Below, in pieces: positions 49,057 to 58,789 of a stretch of 64,000 nt of DNA. The stretch comes from Myxococcales bacterium (GTDB lineage: Bacteria; Myxococcota_A; Polyangia; Fen-1088): the NCBI GenBank assembly GCA_022184915.1, contig JAGTJU010000007.1:1-64000 (forward strand). Reading direction: 5' to 3'. The first letter of the stretch is position 1, and the number at the start of each line of letters is the position of its first letter. The notes below the pieces were generated by a model, which ran no database searches, was not told the DNA's origin, and saw only the letters and a list, made by a program, of their open reading frames with translations. The position numbers were made by a program, and so were the translations under genes.

Positions 49057-50430
49057 TCAGGCAAAAACGTGCGCCAAGAGCAAATCCTTGACCGACGTCG
49101 CAGTCACCGAAGGGCCTGGTGGTAAGGTCTCCGGCCGGTTCGTTGCGAACAGAGGGCCTTCCTCCGGCCGATCCGTCACACGACCGTGCGAACCCCGAAC
49201 GAGCCCCGCATCGAGAGCAATCACGTCGAGCAGGCTGCGCATACCCAAGCGACGCTTGAGCAGAGTCAAGCCGATCTTGAGCTTGGGAAAGCGGATGCGG
49301 GGATCCAGGAAAAGCTCGACGGGGTCGTATCCTGGCTTGCGGTGAATGTCGACGGTACGCGCATAGTCGGGCGCCCGGTCGTCGTCCAACCAGAAGTAAT
49401 ACTGAAACCAACGATCCGCGCGGCTCACGGCCACGATCTCTCCGGCGCGCTCATGATCGAGGCCCTGCGCGCGGCGCTCTTGTCCCGTCCACACGGCCTC
49501 CACGCCGTCGAGCCCACGCACCAGCGCCGCCACTTCGGCCACGCGTTCCGGGCGACGCACATACACGTGCGCCACCTGGTGGTCCACCACGGCGAAGGCC
49601 TCGGAGGCCCCCGCATCCAGCTGCTCGCCCATCCGCTCAGCACGGACGGCCAGGAGCCCCGCCCGGCGAAGCGCCTGGTTGATCATCACCGCCCCGCTCA
49701 CCTCCGTGACCCCGTATTCGGAGAGCACCACGACGGCCATGCCTTCCGCCTCCGCCAGCGCGATCAGGGACCCCGCCACGGCGTCCACCTCGGCCACGGC
49801 CTTGGCGACCTGGGGATGGTGCGGACCGAGGCGCTGAAGGTCGTAGTCGAGGTGGGGCAAGTAAACCAGGGTCATCGTGGGCGCCCGTGTGGCGAGGATG
49901 TGCTCCGCACAACGCCCGATCCACGCCGTCGAAGACAGGTCTGCCGCGGGTCCCCAGAACTTGAACAGCGGGAACACACCCAGGCGGCCCGTCAGTTCGT
50001 CACGCAGCTCGGCAGGGCTGGTGTAGACATCAGGCAGTTTCCGTCCGTCGGCCGGGTACTGGGGTCTGGGCGTCACGGCAACGTCGGCGCTGCTGTACAT
50101 GTTGAACCACCAGAAGAGCTTCGCGCAGGTAAAGGACGAATCGCGGCGCTTGGCAACGTCCCAAAGCTTTGGGCCCTGCACCAATCGATTCGACTGGCGC
50201 CACAGCGACACCTCGGCGAGATCGCGAAAATACCAACCGTTGCCCACGATGCCGTGGCGGCTCGGCAGCTCGCCCGTAACAAAGGTGGACTGAACCGCGC
50301 ACGTCACGGCCGGGGTGATCGTCTCGAGATCACGAACGCTACCTCGCCGCGAGAAAGCCGAGAGCTCCGGGGCAGACGGCAACAGGGCGCGGGTCAGCCC
50401 AACGACGTTCAGGACGAGGGTCGGTCGCAT
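49057..50430 (-). CDS. eboF: EboF-type alkaline phosphatase-fold protein, metal motif degenerate
   Basis: The alkaline phosphatase / type I phosphodiesterase fold is recognisable (ITPAVTCAVQSTFVTGELPSRHGIVGN, with Thr at the nucleophile position, and YLPHLDYDLQRLGP). However, the first metal Asp is absent (LVLNVVGLTRALL) and the usual SDHG is LSEYG. So two canonical metal motifs are altered and metal-dependent catalysis may be lost or different. The name EboF rests on cluster position plus fold. It starts 15 bp after eboB on the minus strand, in the order A, B, F. Confidence 0.75.
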   Translation of the reverse strand: MRPTLVLNVVGLTRALLPSAPELSAFSRRGSVRDLETITPAVTCAVQSTFVTGELPSRHGIVGNGWYFRDLAEVSLWRQSNRLVQGPKLWDVAKRRDSSFTCAKLFWWFNMYSSADVAVTPRPQYPADGRKLPDVYTSPAELRDELTGRLGVFPLFKFWGPAADLSSTAWIGRCAEHILATRAPTMTLVYLPHLDYDLQRLGPHHPQVAKAVAEVDAVAGSLIALAEAEGMAVVVLSEYGVTEVSGAVMINQALRRAGLLAVRAERMGEQLDAGASEAFAVVDHQVAHVYVRRPERVAEVAALVRGLDGVEAVWTGQERRAQGLDHERAGEIVAVSRADRWFQYYFWLDDDRAPDYARTVDIHRKPGYDPVELFLDPRIRFPKLKIGLTLLKRRLGMRSLLDVIALDAGLVRGSHGRVTDRPEEGPLFATNRPETLPPGPSVTATSVKDLLLAHVFA

Positions 50431-50445
50431 GGGGCCCCCTGCTCC

Positions 50446-51339
50446 TCAGGCCTCGTCACCATCGACGCGCGGAGCTTGGCCGCGCAGCACCGAGTTGCCC
50501 TCCCACAAGGTCCGCTGATCCACCGCAACGGGCAGGCCCACGTCCTCGAGGTCCAAACGGCCGCTTTGCGCAAAGAAGCGCACGGGATTTTCCCAAAGCA
50601 CCTTGGCGATGAGCGCCTCGTCGAAGCCCTTGGCCTTCATGGCGGCAGCCGTCTTCGGCACCTTCAAGGGATCGCTCACACCCCAATCCGCGGCGCTGTT
50701 CACGATGATCCGGTCCGTCCCGTACTGCTGCATCAGCGACACCATGCGCGTCTCGTCCATCTTGGTGTTGGGATATACGGAATGTCCGGCCCAACACCCT
50801 GAAGCCAGAACCATGGGCAGCGTCTCCTCGTTGTTGTGATCCACGAGCGTCAGCTCGGGAGGAAAGCCGAGCTCCCTCACCAATGCGAGCGTACGCTCGG
50901 TGCCACGCTTTTTGTCGCGGTGGGGCGTGTGGATGAGGATGGGCAACTCGTATTGCCGGGCCACTTCGATCTGCGTCTTGAAGAAGTGGTGTTCGACGTC
51001 ATTTTGTTCGTCGTAGCCAATCTCTCCCACCGCGACCACCCCGTCTTTTTCGAGGTAACGATGCAGGAGGTCCACCACGCCTTGCGCCACCCGCGGCTCA
51101 TTGGCCTCCTTGGGGTTGAGAGCCAGGGTGCAGAAGTGCCGGATGCCGAACTGCTGGGCGCGGAACCGCTCCCACCCGAGCAGCGACAGAAAGTAGTCCT
51201 CGAAGGTCCCCACGTGCGTGCGAGGCTGGCCTACCCAAAACGCCGGTTCCACGAGGGCGGCGATCCCGGACCTCGCCATCGCTTCGTAGTCGTCCGTCGT
51301 GCGCGAGGTCATGTGAACGTGCGGGTCGAAGAGCTTCAT
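50446..51339 (-). CDS. eboB: EboB, TatD-type metal-dependent hydrolase
   Basis: Amidohydrolase-fold protein with the metal motif FDPHVHMTSR near the N-terminus, VGEIGYDEQN, ILIHTPHRDKK, and NSAADWGVSDPLKV with the late Asp. This matches TatD-like hydrolases and, in this setting, EboB. Length (297) is slightly longer than DNA-acting TatD. It overlaps the eboA stop by 4 bp. Substrate unknown; TatD itself is a nuclease, but that need not apply here. Confidence 0.85.
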   Translation of the reverse strand: MKLFDPHVHMTSRTTDDYEAMARSGIAALVEPAFWVGQPRTHVGTFEDYFLSLLGWERFRAQQFGIRHFCTLALNPKEANEPRVAQGVVDLLHRYLEKDGVVAVGEIGYDEQNDVEHHFFKTQIEVARQYELPILIHTPHRDKKRGTERTLALVRELGFPPELTLVDHNNEETLPMVLASGCWAGHSVYPNTKMDETRMVSLMQQYGTDRIIVNSAADWGVSDPLKVPKTAAAMKAKGFDEALIAKVLWENPVRFFAQSGRLDLEDVGLPVAVDQRTLWEGNSVLRGQAPRVDGDEA

Positions 51340-51995
51340 GACGCGGCCGTTTCTCCTTCAAGCCAAGCAAGATCAGCGGAAATCGGGCGACCAGCCGCCC
51401 GACGTTCCCGGCCATAGTCTCGAGCCATGCGAATGAGATCAGCGTCGAGCCGCGTGGAAAGCCCCACGATCCCGCCGAGCGGAAGCGCATTGAACAGGGC
51501 CTTCATGACCAGCTGGTTGAACGCGTCGGCGGGAAAGAAGCGCGCAGGATAGGGATTGTCGCACGTGATGGCCTCCACCACGGCCATCGCGTTCGCGCGT
51601 GCCCCTTCAGCCGCCACCCCCAATAACCGCGCCGGATGCGGCAGCACGCACAAGGCACGCAACACTGCCTGCTTCTCGCTGAGGTCGCCGGTGCGGTAGG
51701 TCTCGTCCACAATCGCCAGGTGCTGCGGTTCAGGCACGCGGGCGGCCATGGACAGTAAGAGCCCGATCCGCCCAAGCTCTGCCCAGGGCCGCGCTTGCAC
51801 ACCAAGGCCCTCGGCAGCAGGTCCCCGAAGGGGCTCGGCAACGCACTCGCGCCCCAGCCGCCGGCCTGCTCCGGAAAACGCGGCCAGAAAACGCTCCCGC
51901 TCGAAAGGTCCGGCCGTCGCCTCGTCCCACCAGGTCGCTGCCGCGTCCCGCACGCGCGCTCTCACGCGCGCATCGATTTGTTCCCAAGGGCCCAC
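51336..51995 (-). CDS. eboA: EboA family protein
   Basis: A 219-residue helical protein with a WWDEATAGPFERERFLAAFSGAGRRLG start and a conserved-looking middle (VLPHPARLLGVAAEGARANAMAVVEAITCDNPYPARFFP, then FNQLVMKALFNALPLGGI). These fit the EboA family, whose function is unknown. GTG 51995. Overlaps eboB by 4 bp. It follows the sigma factor gene by 54 bp on the same strand, so it may have its own promoter or read through. Confidence 0.8.
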   Translation of the reverse strand: MGPWEQIDARVRARVRDAAATWWDEATAGPFERERFLAAFSGAGRRLGRECVAEPLRGPAAEGLGVQARPWAELGRIGLLLSMAARVPEPQHLAIVDETYRTGDLSEKQAVLRALCVLPHPARLLGVAAEGARANAMAVVEAITCDNPYPARFFPADAFNQLVMKALFNALPLGGIVGLSTRLDADLIRMARDYGRERRAAGRPISADLAWLEGETAAS

Positions 51996-52049
51996 GGGCG
52001 CATCTTACCCTAAGGTGGGCACCCGTGAGCCCGTGGTCAACCGCCAAGG

Positions 52050-53633
52050 CTAGGCGGCGTTGATTTTTTGCATGGCCTTGCGCATCTTGCCCAAGGCTTG
52101 CTCCTGGAGCTGCCGCACGCGCTCTCGCGACAAGTGATACTCGTCACCTATCTCCTTGAGCGTACGCTCCTTGTCGTTCATCAAGCCAAAGCGCTTGCGC
52201 AGGATGTCTGCCTCGATCGGCTTGAGGGACTGCAGGAGCCGCAGCATCTCGCGATGGGTTTCTCCCACGATGATTTGGTCGGGCGGGCTCGGCAGGTCTT
52301 CGTCTGAGATGAGAATGTCGATGAGCTTGCGCCCGTCCTCATCCGAGATGGGCCGGTCGAGGGACACGGGTGTCTCGTTGAGGAACCCCCGCATCTTCTC
52401 CAGCTTCTCGGCCTCGATGCCCGTCGCCTCCGACAGCTCTTCGTTCGTGGCCGGGCGCTCGAGCTTGCTTTGCAGCTCCCGCTCGCTCTTGGCGATGCGG
52501 TGGTACGCGTCGATCATGTGGACAGGAAGGCGAACCGCTCGCCCCTTGTCGGCAAGAGCACGGCTGATCGCGTGCCGAATCCACCAGCTTGCATAGGTCG
52601 AAAAGCGGAACCCTCTGCGGTAGTCGTAGCGCTCCACCGCCTTCATCAGGCCGATATTCCCTTCTTGTATCAAGTCGGCCAAGGGAAGGCGCCCGTGATT
52701 GAACCTACGGGCAATGGACACCACCAAACGCAGATTGGCCCTGACGAAGGCGTTCTTTGCGGCCTTGATGGCCACGGTTTTGGCAACCGCCAGGTTTGCG
52801 AAGTCGCGAAAGCCCGACTCGTGACTGTCGAAACCTGCCGCCGCATCACCCGCAACCCCGCGGAGCCCCCGGCGCACCTCGGCCATCGCCGCGTCCACGA
52901 AAAGCCGATCGATGTCCTCGTCGCGCAGCTTGGAAGCGAGTTCGTCCACGAATTCCTCGAACTTTTTGCGCGCCGCGGGCTTCGGCTTGGCGCCCAGCGA
53001 TTCCACCAACGCGCGGTGCTCCTCGAGCAGCGGGAAGGGCTTCCCCATGGTGCGCAGCACCACGGCGTTCACGTGGCGAGCCCCGGGAAGGTACGAGAGC
53101 AGCAAGGTCCAAAGCTCCACCTCGAGCGCCTCGATCTCCCGGGCCGACTCGAACTCCTGCTCGGGGCGCAGCACATCGAGCTCGGCCATGTTTTTGAAGT
53201 ACATGGCGAGGAAGCTCTGCGACTCGTCATCCTTGACGGCCTTGACCGGGGCCGCGGCCTCCTCGAACTCCTCGGCGGTACCTTCCTCGGGCGCAGCCGC
53301 CTCGAGCGAGGGCCCGTCGCCTTCGGGAAAATCGTCATCCGGCAGTTCGAGCCCCGCGGCTGAGGCCATGAGTTCGTCGTCACCCTCGAAGGCGCTCGTC
53401 GCCTCGGTGTCCGGCACGACCTCCGCCGCTGCCACCAGCTCTGGCCCCTTTGCCGATCGCACCGCCCTCCCCGAAGGGAATTTCGGCGACGACACCGCTT
53501 CCTCAGCCTCACCCGGCCCCCCAGCCCGCGCCGTGGATCTCGCCTGCGCAGCGGCCCCAGATCGGCCCGTTTTGGCCACAGGCTTCGTGCTACGCTTGGC
53601 CTTCTTGCTCATTGGTGTGCTTGTCCTCGCCAT
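52050..53633 (-). CDS. RNA polymerase sigma-70 factor (RpoD/group 1-2 type)
   Basis: A full sigma-70 core: region 1.2 (SFLAMYFKNMAELDVL), an inserted non-conserved region (about 180-280), region 2 (LRLVVSIARRFNHGRLPLADLIQEGNIGLMKAVERYDYRRGFRFSTYASWWIRHAI), region 3 (LERPATNEELSEATG) and region 4 (LREVDI-like ADILRKRFGL ... LKEIGDEYHLSRERVRQLQEQALGKM). The first 150 residues are Lys-rich, then acidic. ATG 53633 is preceded by ggaaagg. It is either the primary or an alternative RpoS-like factor; sequence alone does not decide. Confidence 0.9.
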   Translation of the reverse strand: MARTSTPMSKKAKRSTKPVAKTGRSGAAAQARSTARAGGPGEAEEAVSSPKFPSGRAVRSAKGPELVAAAEVVPDTEATSAFEGDDELMASAAGLELPDDDFPEGDGPSLEAAAPEEGTAEEFEEAAAPVKAVKDDESQSFLAMYFKNMAELDVLRPEQEFESAREIEALEVELWTLLLSYLPGARHVNAVVLRTMGKPFPLLEEHRALVESLGAKPKPAARKKFEEFVDELASKLRDEDIDRLFVDAAMAEVRRGLRGVAGDAAAGFDSHESGFRDFANLAVAKTVAIKAAKNAFVRANLRLVVSIARRFNHGRLPLADLIQEGNIGLMKAVERYDYRRGFRFSTYASWWIRHAISRALADKGRAVRLPVHMIDAYHRIAKSERELQSKLERPATNEELSEATGIEAEKLEKMRGFLNETPVSLDRPISDEDGRKLIDILISDEDLPSPPDQIIVGETHREMLRLLQSLKPIEADILRKRFGLMNDKERTLKEIGDEYHLSRERVRQLQEQALGKMRKAMQKINAA

Positions 53634-53891
53634 GGTGACGGCCTTTCCGTGGGCACCTGCCGGGTTGCCCGCCAAGGAAACGGTTCTCAACAAGTACTAC
53701 GCGTCTCGACGCCGAATTATTCCCCTCCCTCCGCACGCCCTTTATGGTAGATGCTCAGGGGATCTCATCGGTCGCAACGCCTCGAGGGTTGAGACACGGT
53801 AAGGTGGCAAACAGGGAAATTGCGCTCCGATAAAGCGTAAGCCATATGCCCAAGCCCCGCCGGGACCCCGAATCAGAGGGGCAGAGGCGCC

Positions 53892-55292
53892 TCAGCGAGG
53901 CTTTTCGCAGAGCACGAAGAGGTTCCGGGAGGTCGCTCCGAAAAAGTGGCCACGTGTGGCCAGACTTCCCGAAACTTCGCTGACGCGGAACCCGGCCTGC
54001 TTCAGGAGGCGCCCAAGCTCGTGCAGGCTGTAAGCCCGTATCGAGATGTCTTGCTCAATCTGACGGCCGTCCTGGAACACGATCGACCTGCGCACGGAGA
54101 CGCGGCTCGTGTGAAAGTTGAAATCGACCTCCTCGAGCACCACACACCCGTCGCCCTCCCACCAGACGCGCGTGGGTAGATCTCCCACTATGTAGTCGCG
54201 GTTGATCGCGTCGAGCAGAAACCGCCCCCCCGGCTTGAGAGCCCGGAACACGCCCGAGGCGACTTTCAAATTGGTTTCCTCGTCGAAGTACCCGAACGAG
54301 GTCATCATGCAGCAGGCGCCGTCGAATTGGCTGTCGAACGACATCTCTCGCATGTCAGCGTGGACGAAGTTCACCGAAAGAGACCGGCGCTGCGACTCGT
54401 CAGCAGCACGGATGAGGAGGGGCAGTGACAGATCGATGCCGGTGACACGCAGGCCACGCTGCGCCAACTCGATCGAATGCCGGCCGTAACCACAGGCCAC
54501 GTCGAGAACCTCACTGCCCTCCGCGGGGGCAAGTGAGGCCTTGATGAAGTTCACCTCGCGCAAAGTCTGCTCGGCCGTCATGAACGGCAACGTGCGAAGG
54601 TAGTCCTCGTCGAAGACCTCCTCGTACCAAGGCTTGGTTCGCTTGCGGCGCGGACGCGCGGCCAGGGGCTCCGCCCACGTCTCCGAAGCCGGGTCAGTCG
54701 AGGGTGCAACGGGCACCACGGGCAAGGGGGGCACCACAGCTTGCCGTGAAGCCTGGGCCTCGAGCGGTACGGGCGGTGGTGTGGTGACGTCGTCGACGAA
54801 CTCCACCTCGTCGGAGACGGACTCAGCCTGGTCGTGAATGGATTGTGGTGCAGCGCCTGTCGTCACCGGCGCATCATTGACCCGCTCCACGCCATCGACC
54901 AGTTCGTCCACTTCGGCCAGCTCGATCTCCCCGGTGCTCACCTCCTCTGCCTCCTCGAGAGGTAGGGGCGCCGTGGGTGTCTCGACCAGGGGTGGCAGCT
55001 CAGGCCCCTGGGGGGCCGCGCCTACCTCAGCCGAAAAAACCGACACATCCACACTTGGAAGAGTGTCGAAGCGCCCCGCGTCCCGGGCAACAGCTTCCGC
55101 AGCCCCGGCCTCGGGGTCGACGTCGGAGTCTTTGACCATAGGTCCATCCGGGATCGGCATCAGCCCCAAGTCCCACTCCTCCGTGGCGTCTGCGTCCCGG
55201 GCGACCTCGGTCTGGGCGGAGGCGCCGAGACCGAAAGACGGACCTCGAGGGGAGGCAGGCGTGTCCGGGTTTTGCTCGTCGGATTTCGACAT
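53892..55292 (-). CDS. SAM-dependent methyltransferase with long acidic N-terminal extension
   Basis: The C-terminal 240 residues are a class I methyltransferase: motif I VLDVACGYGRHS, motif II VTGIDLS, VNFVHADMREM and FGYFDEETN. The first 210 residues are low-complexity, Pro/Glu/Asp/Val-rich and probably disordered, ending in a basic patch (RPRRKRTK). This extension is unusual for the family. Substrate unknown. It follows psd by 13 bp on the same strand. Confidence 0.85.
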   Translation of the reverse strand: MSKSDEQNPDTPASPRGPSFGLGASAQTEVARDADATEEWDLGLMPIPDGPMVKDSDVDPEAGAAEAVARDAGRFDTLPSVDVSVFSAEVGAAPQGPELPPLVETPTAPLPLEEAEEVSTGEIELAEVDELVDGVERVNDAPVTTGAAPQSIHDQAESVSDEVEFVDDVTTPPPVPLEAQASRQAVVPPLPVVPVAPSTDPASETWAEPLAARPRRKRTKPWYEEVFDEDYLRTLPFMTAEQTLREVNFIKASLAPAEGSEVLDVACGYGRHSIELAQRGLRVTGIDLSLPLLIRAADESQRRSLSVNFVHADMREMSFDSQFDGACCMMTSFGYFDEETNLKVASGVFRALKPGGRFLLDAINRDYIVGDLPTRVWWEGDGCVVLEEVDFNFHTSRVSVRRSIVFQDGRQIEQDISIRAYSLHELGRLLKQAGFRVSEVSGSLATRGHFFGATSRNLFVLCEKPR

Positions 55293-55305
55293 GCGGGGGG
55301 TTGGG

Positions 55306-56196
55306 TTAGGCGGAAGTCAACTGGCCCACCCGAACACCCATGCGGATGGGTTGGCCGGGCACGACCGGGTCGAAGGCGACACGCCCCGGCTCGAACAGGA
55401 TAATCGCGGTCGAGCCCAAGTGGAAAATCCCAATCTCGTCGCCCTTCGCCAAAGTAGGGGGATCCGAGAAAGATTTGGACCGGACCTCCCCTAGGGCTGC
55501 AGGGCCCCGGTGGGTCCTCACCTCGGGATCGTAGGCGGCCGTGATGTGTCCAACACCCACGGCAGCCACCATCACCACGGCGAAAACGCCCGGTTCCCCC
55601 GAGAACACCGACACAAAGCGTTCGTTGCGCGCAAAGAGATCCGGCTCCCGCCTCACACTACCGTCGTTGACGGGAAACAACTCACCCGGAAGGTGGTGCC
55701 AGGAGGTCACTCGGCCCCCTGTGGGCGCGTGCACCCGATGATAGTCGCGGGGCGAAAGGTAAGTGACCTGGAAGGTCCCCCCTTCGAAGCGCGCGGCCGT
55801 GGAGGCATCCCCTAGGAGCGCGGCCGTCTTGAAGCGAATGTTCTTCGCTTCGATGCCCTGGTCCCGGATCACCCCCGTGGCGACCAGCCGACCGTCCGCA
55901 GGCGCCACGACGGCGCGAGGGTCGGGATCGAGGGGCCGCGCACCGGGCCGCAAGCGACGGGTGAAAAAATCGTCGACAGACTCGTAGGACGTGAGGGGCC
56001 GCTCGGCCTCGTCCACGTCGATACGGTACTTGGCAGCAAACGACTCCAACACCCGGGCGCGTATGGCCGCAGGCACCCGGATCCCGCTGCACCATCCAAT
56101 GAGCTCCGAGAGCGTGCGCTGCGGGGCCAAGCGCCACGCATGGCGCATCATCTTGTCACCTAAAGAAAGGCCGTCCATGCGTGCAACTCCCGACAC
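55306..56196 (-). CDS. psd: Phosphatidylserine decarboxylase
   Basis: Typical motifs: DDFFTRRLRPGARPL, VVAPADGRLVATG, YLSPRDYHRVHAPTGG, and the autocleavage site HLGSTAIILFEP, whose Ser (about residue 262) becomes the pyruvoyl group. It makes phosphatidylethanolamine. Length (296) is normal for type I enzymes. Either ATG 56196 or 56178 may be used. Downstream the methyltransferase gene follows closely. Confidence 0.93.
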   Translation of the reverse strand: MSGVARMDGLSLGDKMMRHAWRLAPQRTLSELIGWCSGIRVPAAIRARVLESFAAKYRIDVDEAERPLTSYESVDDFFTRRLRPGARPLDPDPRAVVAPADGRLVATGVIRDQGIEAKNIRFKTAALLGDASTAARFEGGTFQVTYLSPRDYHRVHAPTGGRVTSWHHLPGELFPVNDGSVRREPDLFARNERFVSVFSGEPGVFAVVMVAAVGVGHITAAYDPEVRTHRGPAALGEVRSKSFSDPPTLAKGDEIGIFHLGSTAIILFEPGRVAFDPVVPGQPIRMGVRVGQLTSA

Positions 56197-56281
56197 GTCA
56201 CTTTAGGACACGAAACGAACCTCGGTCAAAACAAGTTCCCGAGAGGCCGCTCCTTCCTCGGGGCACGCGCCGGAACCCAGG

Positions 56282-56331
56282 CCTCGAAGTAGGTTAGTTA
56301 CCTACAGGCGAGGGAGCCTCGTCGTGCGAGG
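56282..56331 (-). terminator. Double hairpin just after the glnA stop
   Basis: Two inverted repeats lie within 5 to 54 bp past the glnA stop. One is CCTCG-N5-CGAGG (56317-56331). The other is GTAGGT-N5-ACCTAC (56289-56305), flanked by CCTCG and CGAGG. No T tract follows, so this could be a Rho-type or transcript-stabilising structure rather than a classic terminator. Confidence 0.45.
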
Positions 56332-56335
56332 GCGC

Positions 56336-57748
56336 TCAGTACTCGTAGTACATCCTGAACTCGAACGGGGTCGTGCGCAGGCGCGCCGGCTTGACCTCGT
56401 TTTCGTCCTTCCAGTTGACCCAGCCCTCGATCACATCTCGCGTGAACACGTCGCCGCGCAGGAGAAAATCGTGGTCCTCGAGAAGGTGATCGAGCGCTTG
56501 CTCCAGCGACGCCGGCGCCTTCGGCACCTCCTTGAGCTCTTCTGGAGAGAGCGAGTAAATGTCCTTGTCGAGCGGATCGCGCGGATCAATCTTGTTTTGA
56601 ATGCCGTCGAGACCCGCCATCAACATGGCTGCGAAGGCCAGATACGGATTGGCGGTGGGATCGGGACAACGGAACTCGATCCGCTTTGCTTTCGGCGACG
56701 CGCCCGACACCGGGATCCGAATGCAGGCTGATCGATTCCTGGCGGAGTAAGCCAGGTTCACCGGCGCCTCGAAGCCGGGGACCAGGCGCCGGTAGCTGTT
56801 GAGGGTGGGGTTGGTGAAGGCCAGCAGGGCCGGCGCGTGCTTGAGCAGCCCGCCGATGTAGTAGAGCGCTGTCTCCGAGAGTCCGCCGTACTTGTTACCG
56901 GCAAACAGATTCTTCTCGCCCTTCCAAATCGACTGGTGGCAGTGCATACCCGAGCCGTTGTCGCCCACGATGGGCTTGGGCATGAAGGTGGCAGTTTTTC
57001 CGTACTTTCGCGCTGTGTTCCGGACCACATACTTGTACCACATGGTCCAATCCGCCATCGTCTTCAGCGTATTGAAACGCATGGACAGCTCACACTGGCC
57101 TGCGGTGGCCACCTCGTGGTGGAACACCTCTACCGGTATGCCGACGCTTTCGAGAGTGAGCGCCATCTGCATCCGCAGGTCAGTCAAGGTGTCGACCGGC
57201 GGAACGGGAAAGTAGCCCCCTTTGTGAGCCGTCTTGTACCCGAGATTTGGCTTTTCGTCCCGCCCGCTGTTCCAAATGCCTTCGCTTGAATCCAGGTAGT
57301 AAAACGACTGATGAGGCGCATCTGCGAAGCGCACGTCATCAAAGACAAAGAATTCAGGCTCGGGCCCGAAGAAGACCCGGTCTCCGATGCCGGTTTGCCG
57401 GAGGTACTGCTCGGCTTTACGGGCGATGTGCCTCGGGTCCCGGCTGTAGGGTTGACGGGTAACGGCATCAACGATGTCACACACCACTGACAAAGTCGGC
57501 TCGGCGTAGAAAGGGTCGATCACCGCCGATTCAGGGTCGGGAATGAACGACATGTCCGACTCGTTGATGGTCTGCCAGCCGCGGATCGAGCTTCCGTCGA
57601 AGTTGAACCCCTCGGAAAACGAGTCTTCGTCGAGTCTGACGAGGGGCATCGTGGTGTGCTGCCAGGTGCCGAGGAGGTCCACGAACTTGAAATCTACGAA
57701 CTTCACGCCGTGCTTCGCGGCGAACTTCAGGACCTCGGCGGGTGTCAT
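56336..57748 (-). CDS. glnA: Glutamine synthetase, type I
   Basis: All the GS motifs are visible: the Asp50-type latch region ([10 protein letters not shown]), [11 protein letters not shown], metal-binding region ([19 protein letters not shown]), the ATP loop [18 protein letters not shown], and the adenylylation site [11 protein letters not shown] with Tyr398. Length (470) matches the 12-subunit type I enzyme. The Tyr suggests control by adenylylation. Organised with glnB upstream on the same strand. Confidence 0.97.
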   Translation of the reverse strand: MTPAEVLKFAAKHGVKFVDFKFVDLLGTWQHTTMPLVRLDEDSFSEGFNFDGSSIRGWQTINESDMSFIPDPESAVIDPFYAEPTLSVVCDIVDAVTRQPYSRDPRHIARKAEQYLRQTGIGDRVFFGPEPEFFVFDDVRFADAPHQSFYYLDSSEGIWNSGRDEKPNLGYKTAHKGGYFPVPPVDTLTDLRMQMALTLESVGIPVEVFHHEVATAGQCELSMRFNTLKTMADWTMWYKYVVRNTARKYGKTATFMPKPIVGDNGSGMHCHQSIWKGEKNLFAGNKYGGLSETALYYIGGLLKHAPALLAFTNPTLNSYRRLVPGFEAPVNLAYSARNRSACIRIPVSGASPKAKRIEFRCPDPTANPYLAFAAMLMAGLDGIQNKIDPRDPLDKDIYSLSPEELKEVPKAPASLEQALDHLLEDHDFLLRGDVFTRDVIEGWVNWKDENEVKPARLRTTPFEFRMYYEY

Positions 57749-57883
57749 GCGTGCGATTCTCCTCGCCCACCCCTGCCCCAGGCCGACGCCCGAGCTGGGA
57801 GGGAAAATGGTTGACCAGTGCTCCGAAGGAATCGTGCCCCTCTGCGGCCCGCGAGGGAAGAGCCGTATTTCGAAACGCTTCGA

Positions 57884-57911
57884 GAGGGGGGCGCGCGAAC
57901 GCTCCCCCCTC
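57884..57911 (-). other. Hairpin between glnB and glnA
   Basis: GAGGGGGG (57884-57891) pairs perfectly with CCCCCCTC (57904-57911) across a 12-base loop in the glnB-glnA gap. No T tract follows on the minus strand, so partial attenuation or transcript stability is more likely than full termination. Confidence 0.4.
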
Positions 57912-57938
57912 CGAGAGTGGCTCCTTCACGTGAGGGGC

Positions 57939-58789
<851 letters not shown>

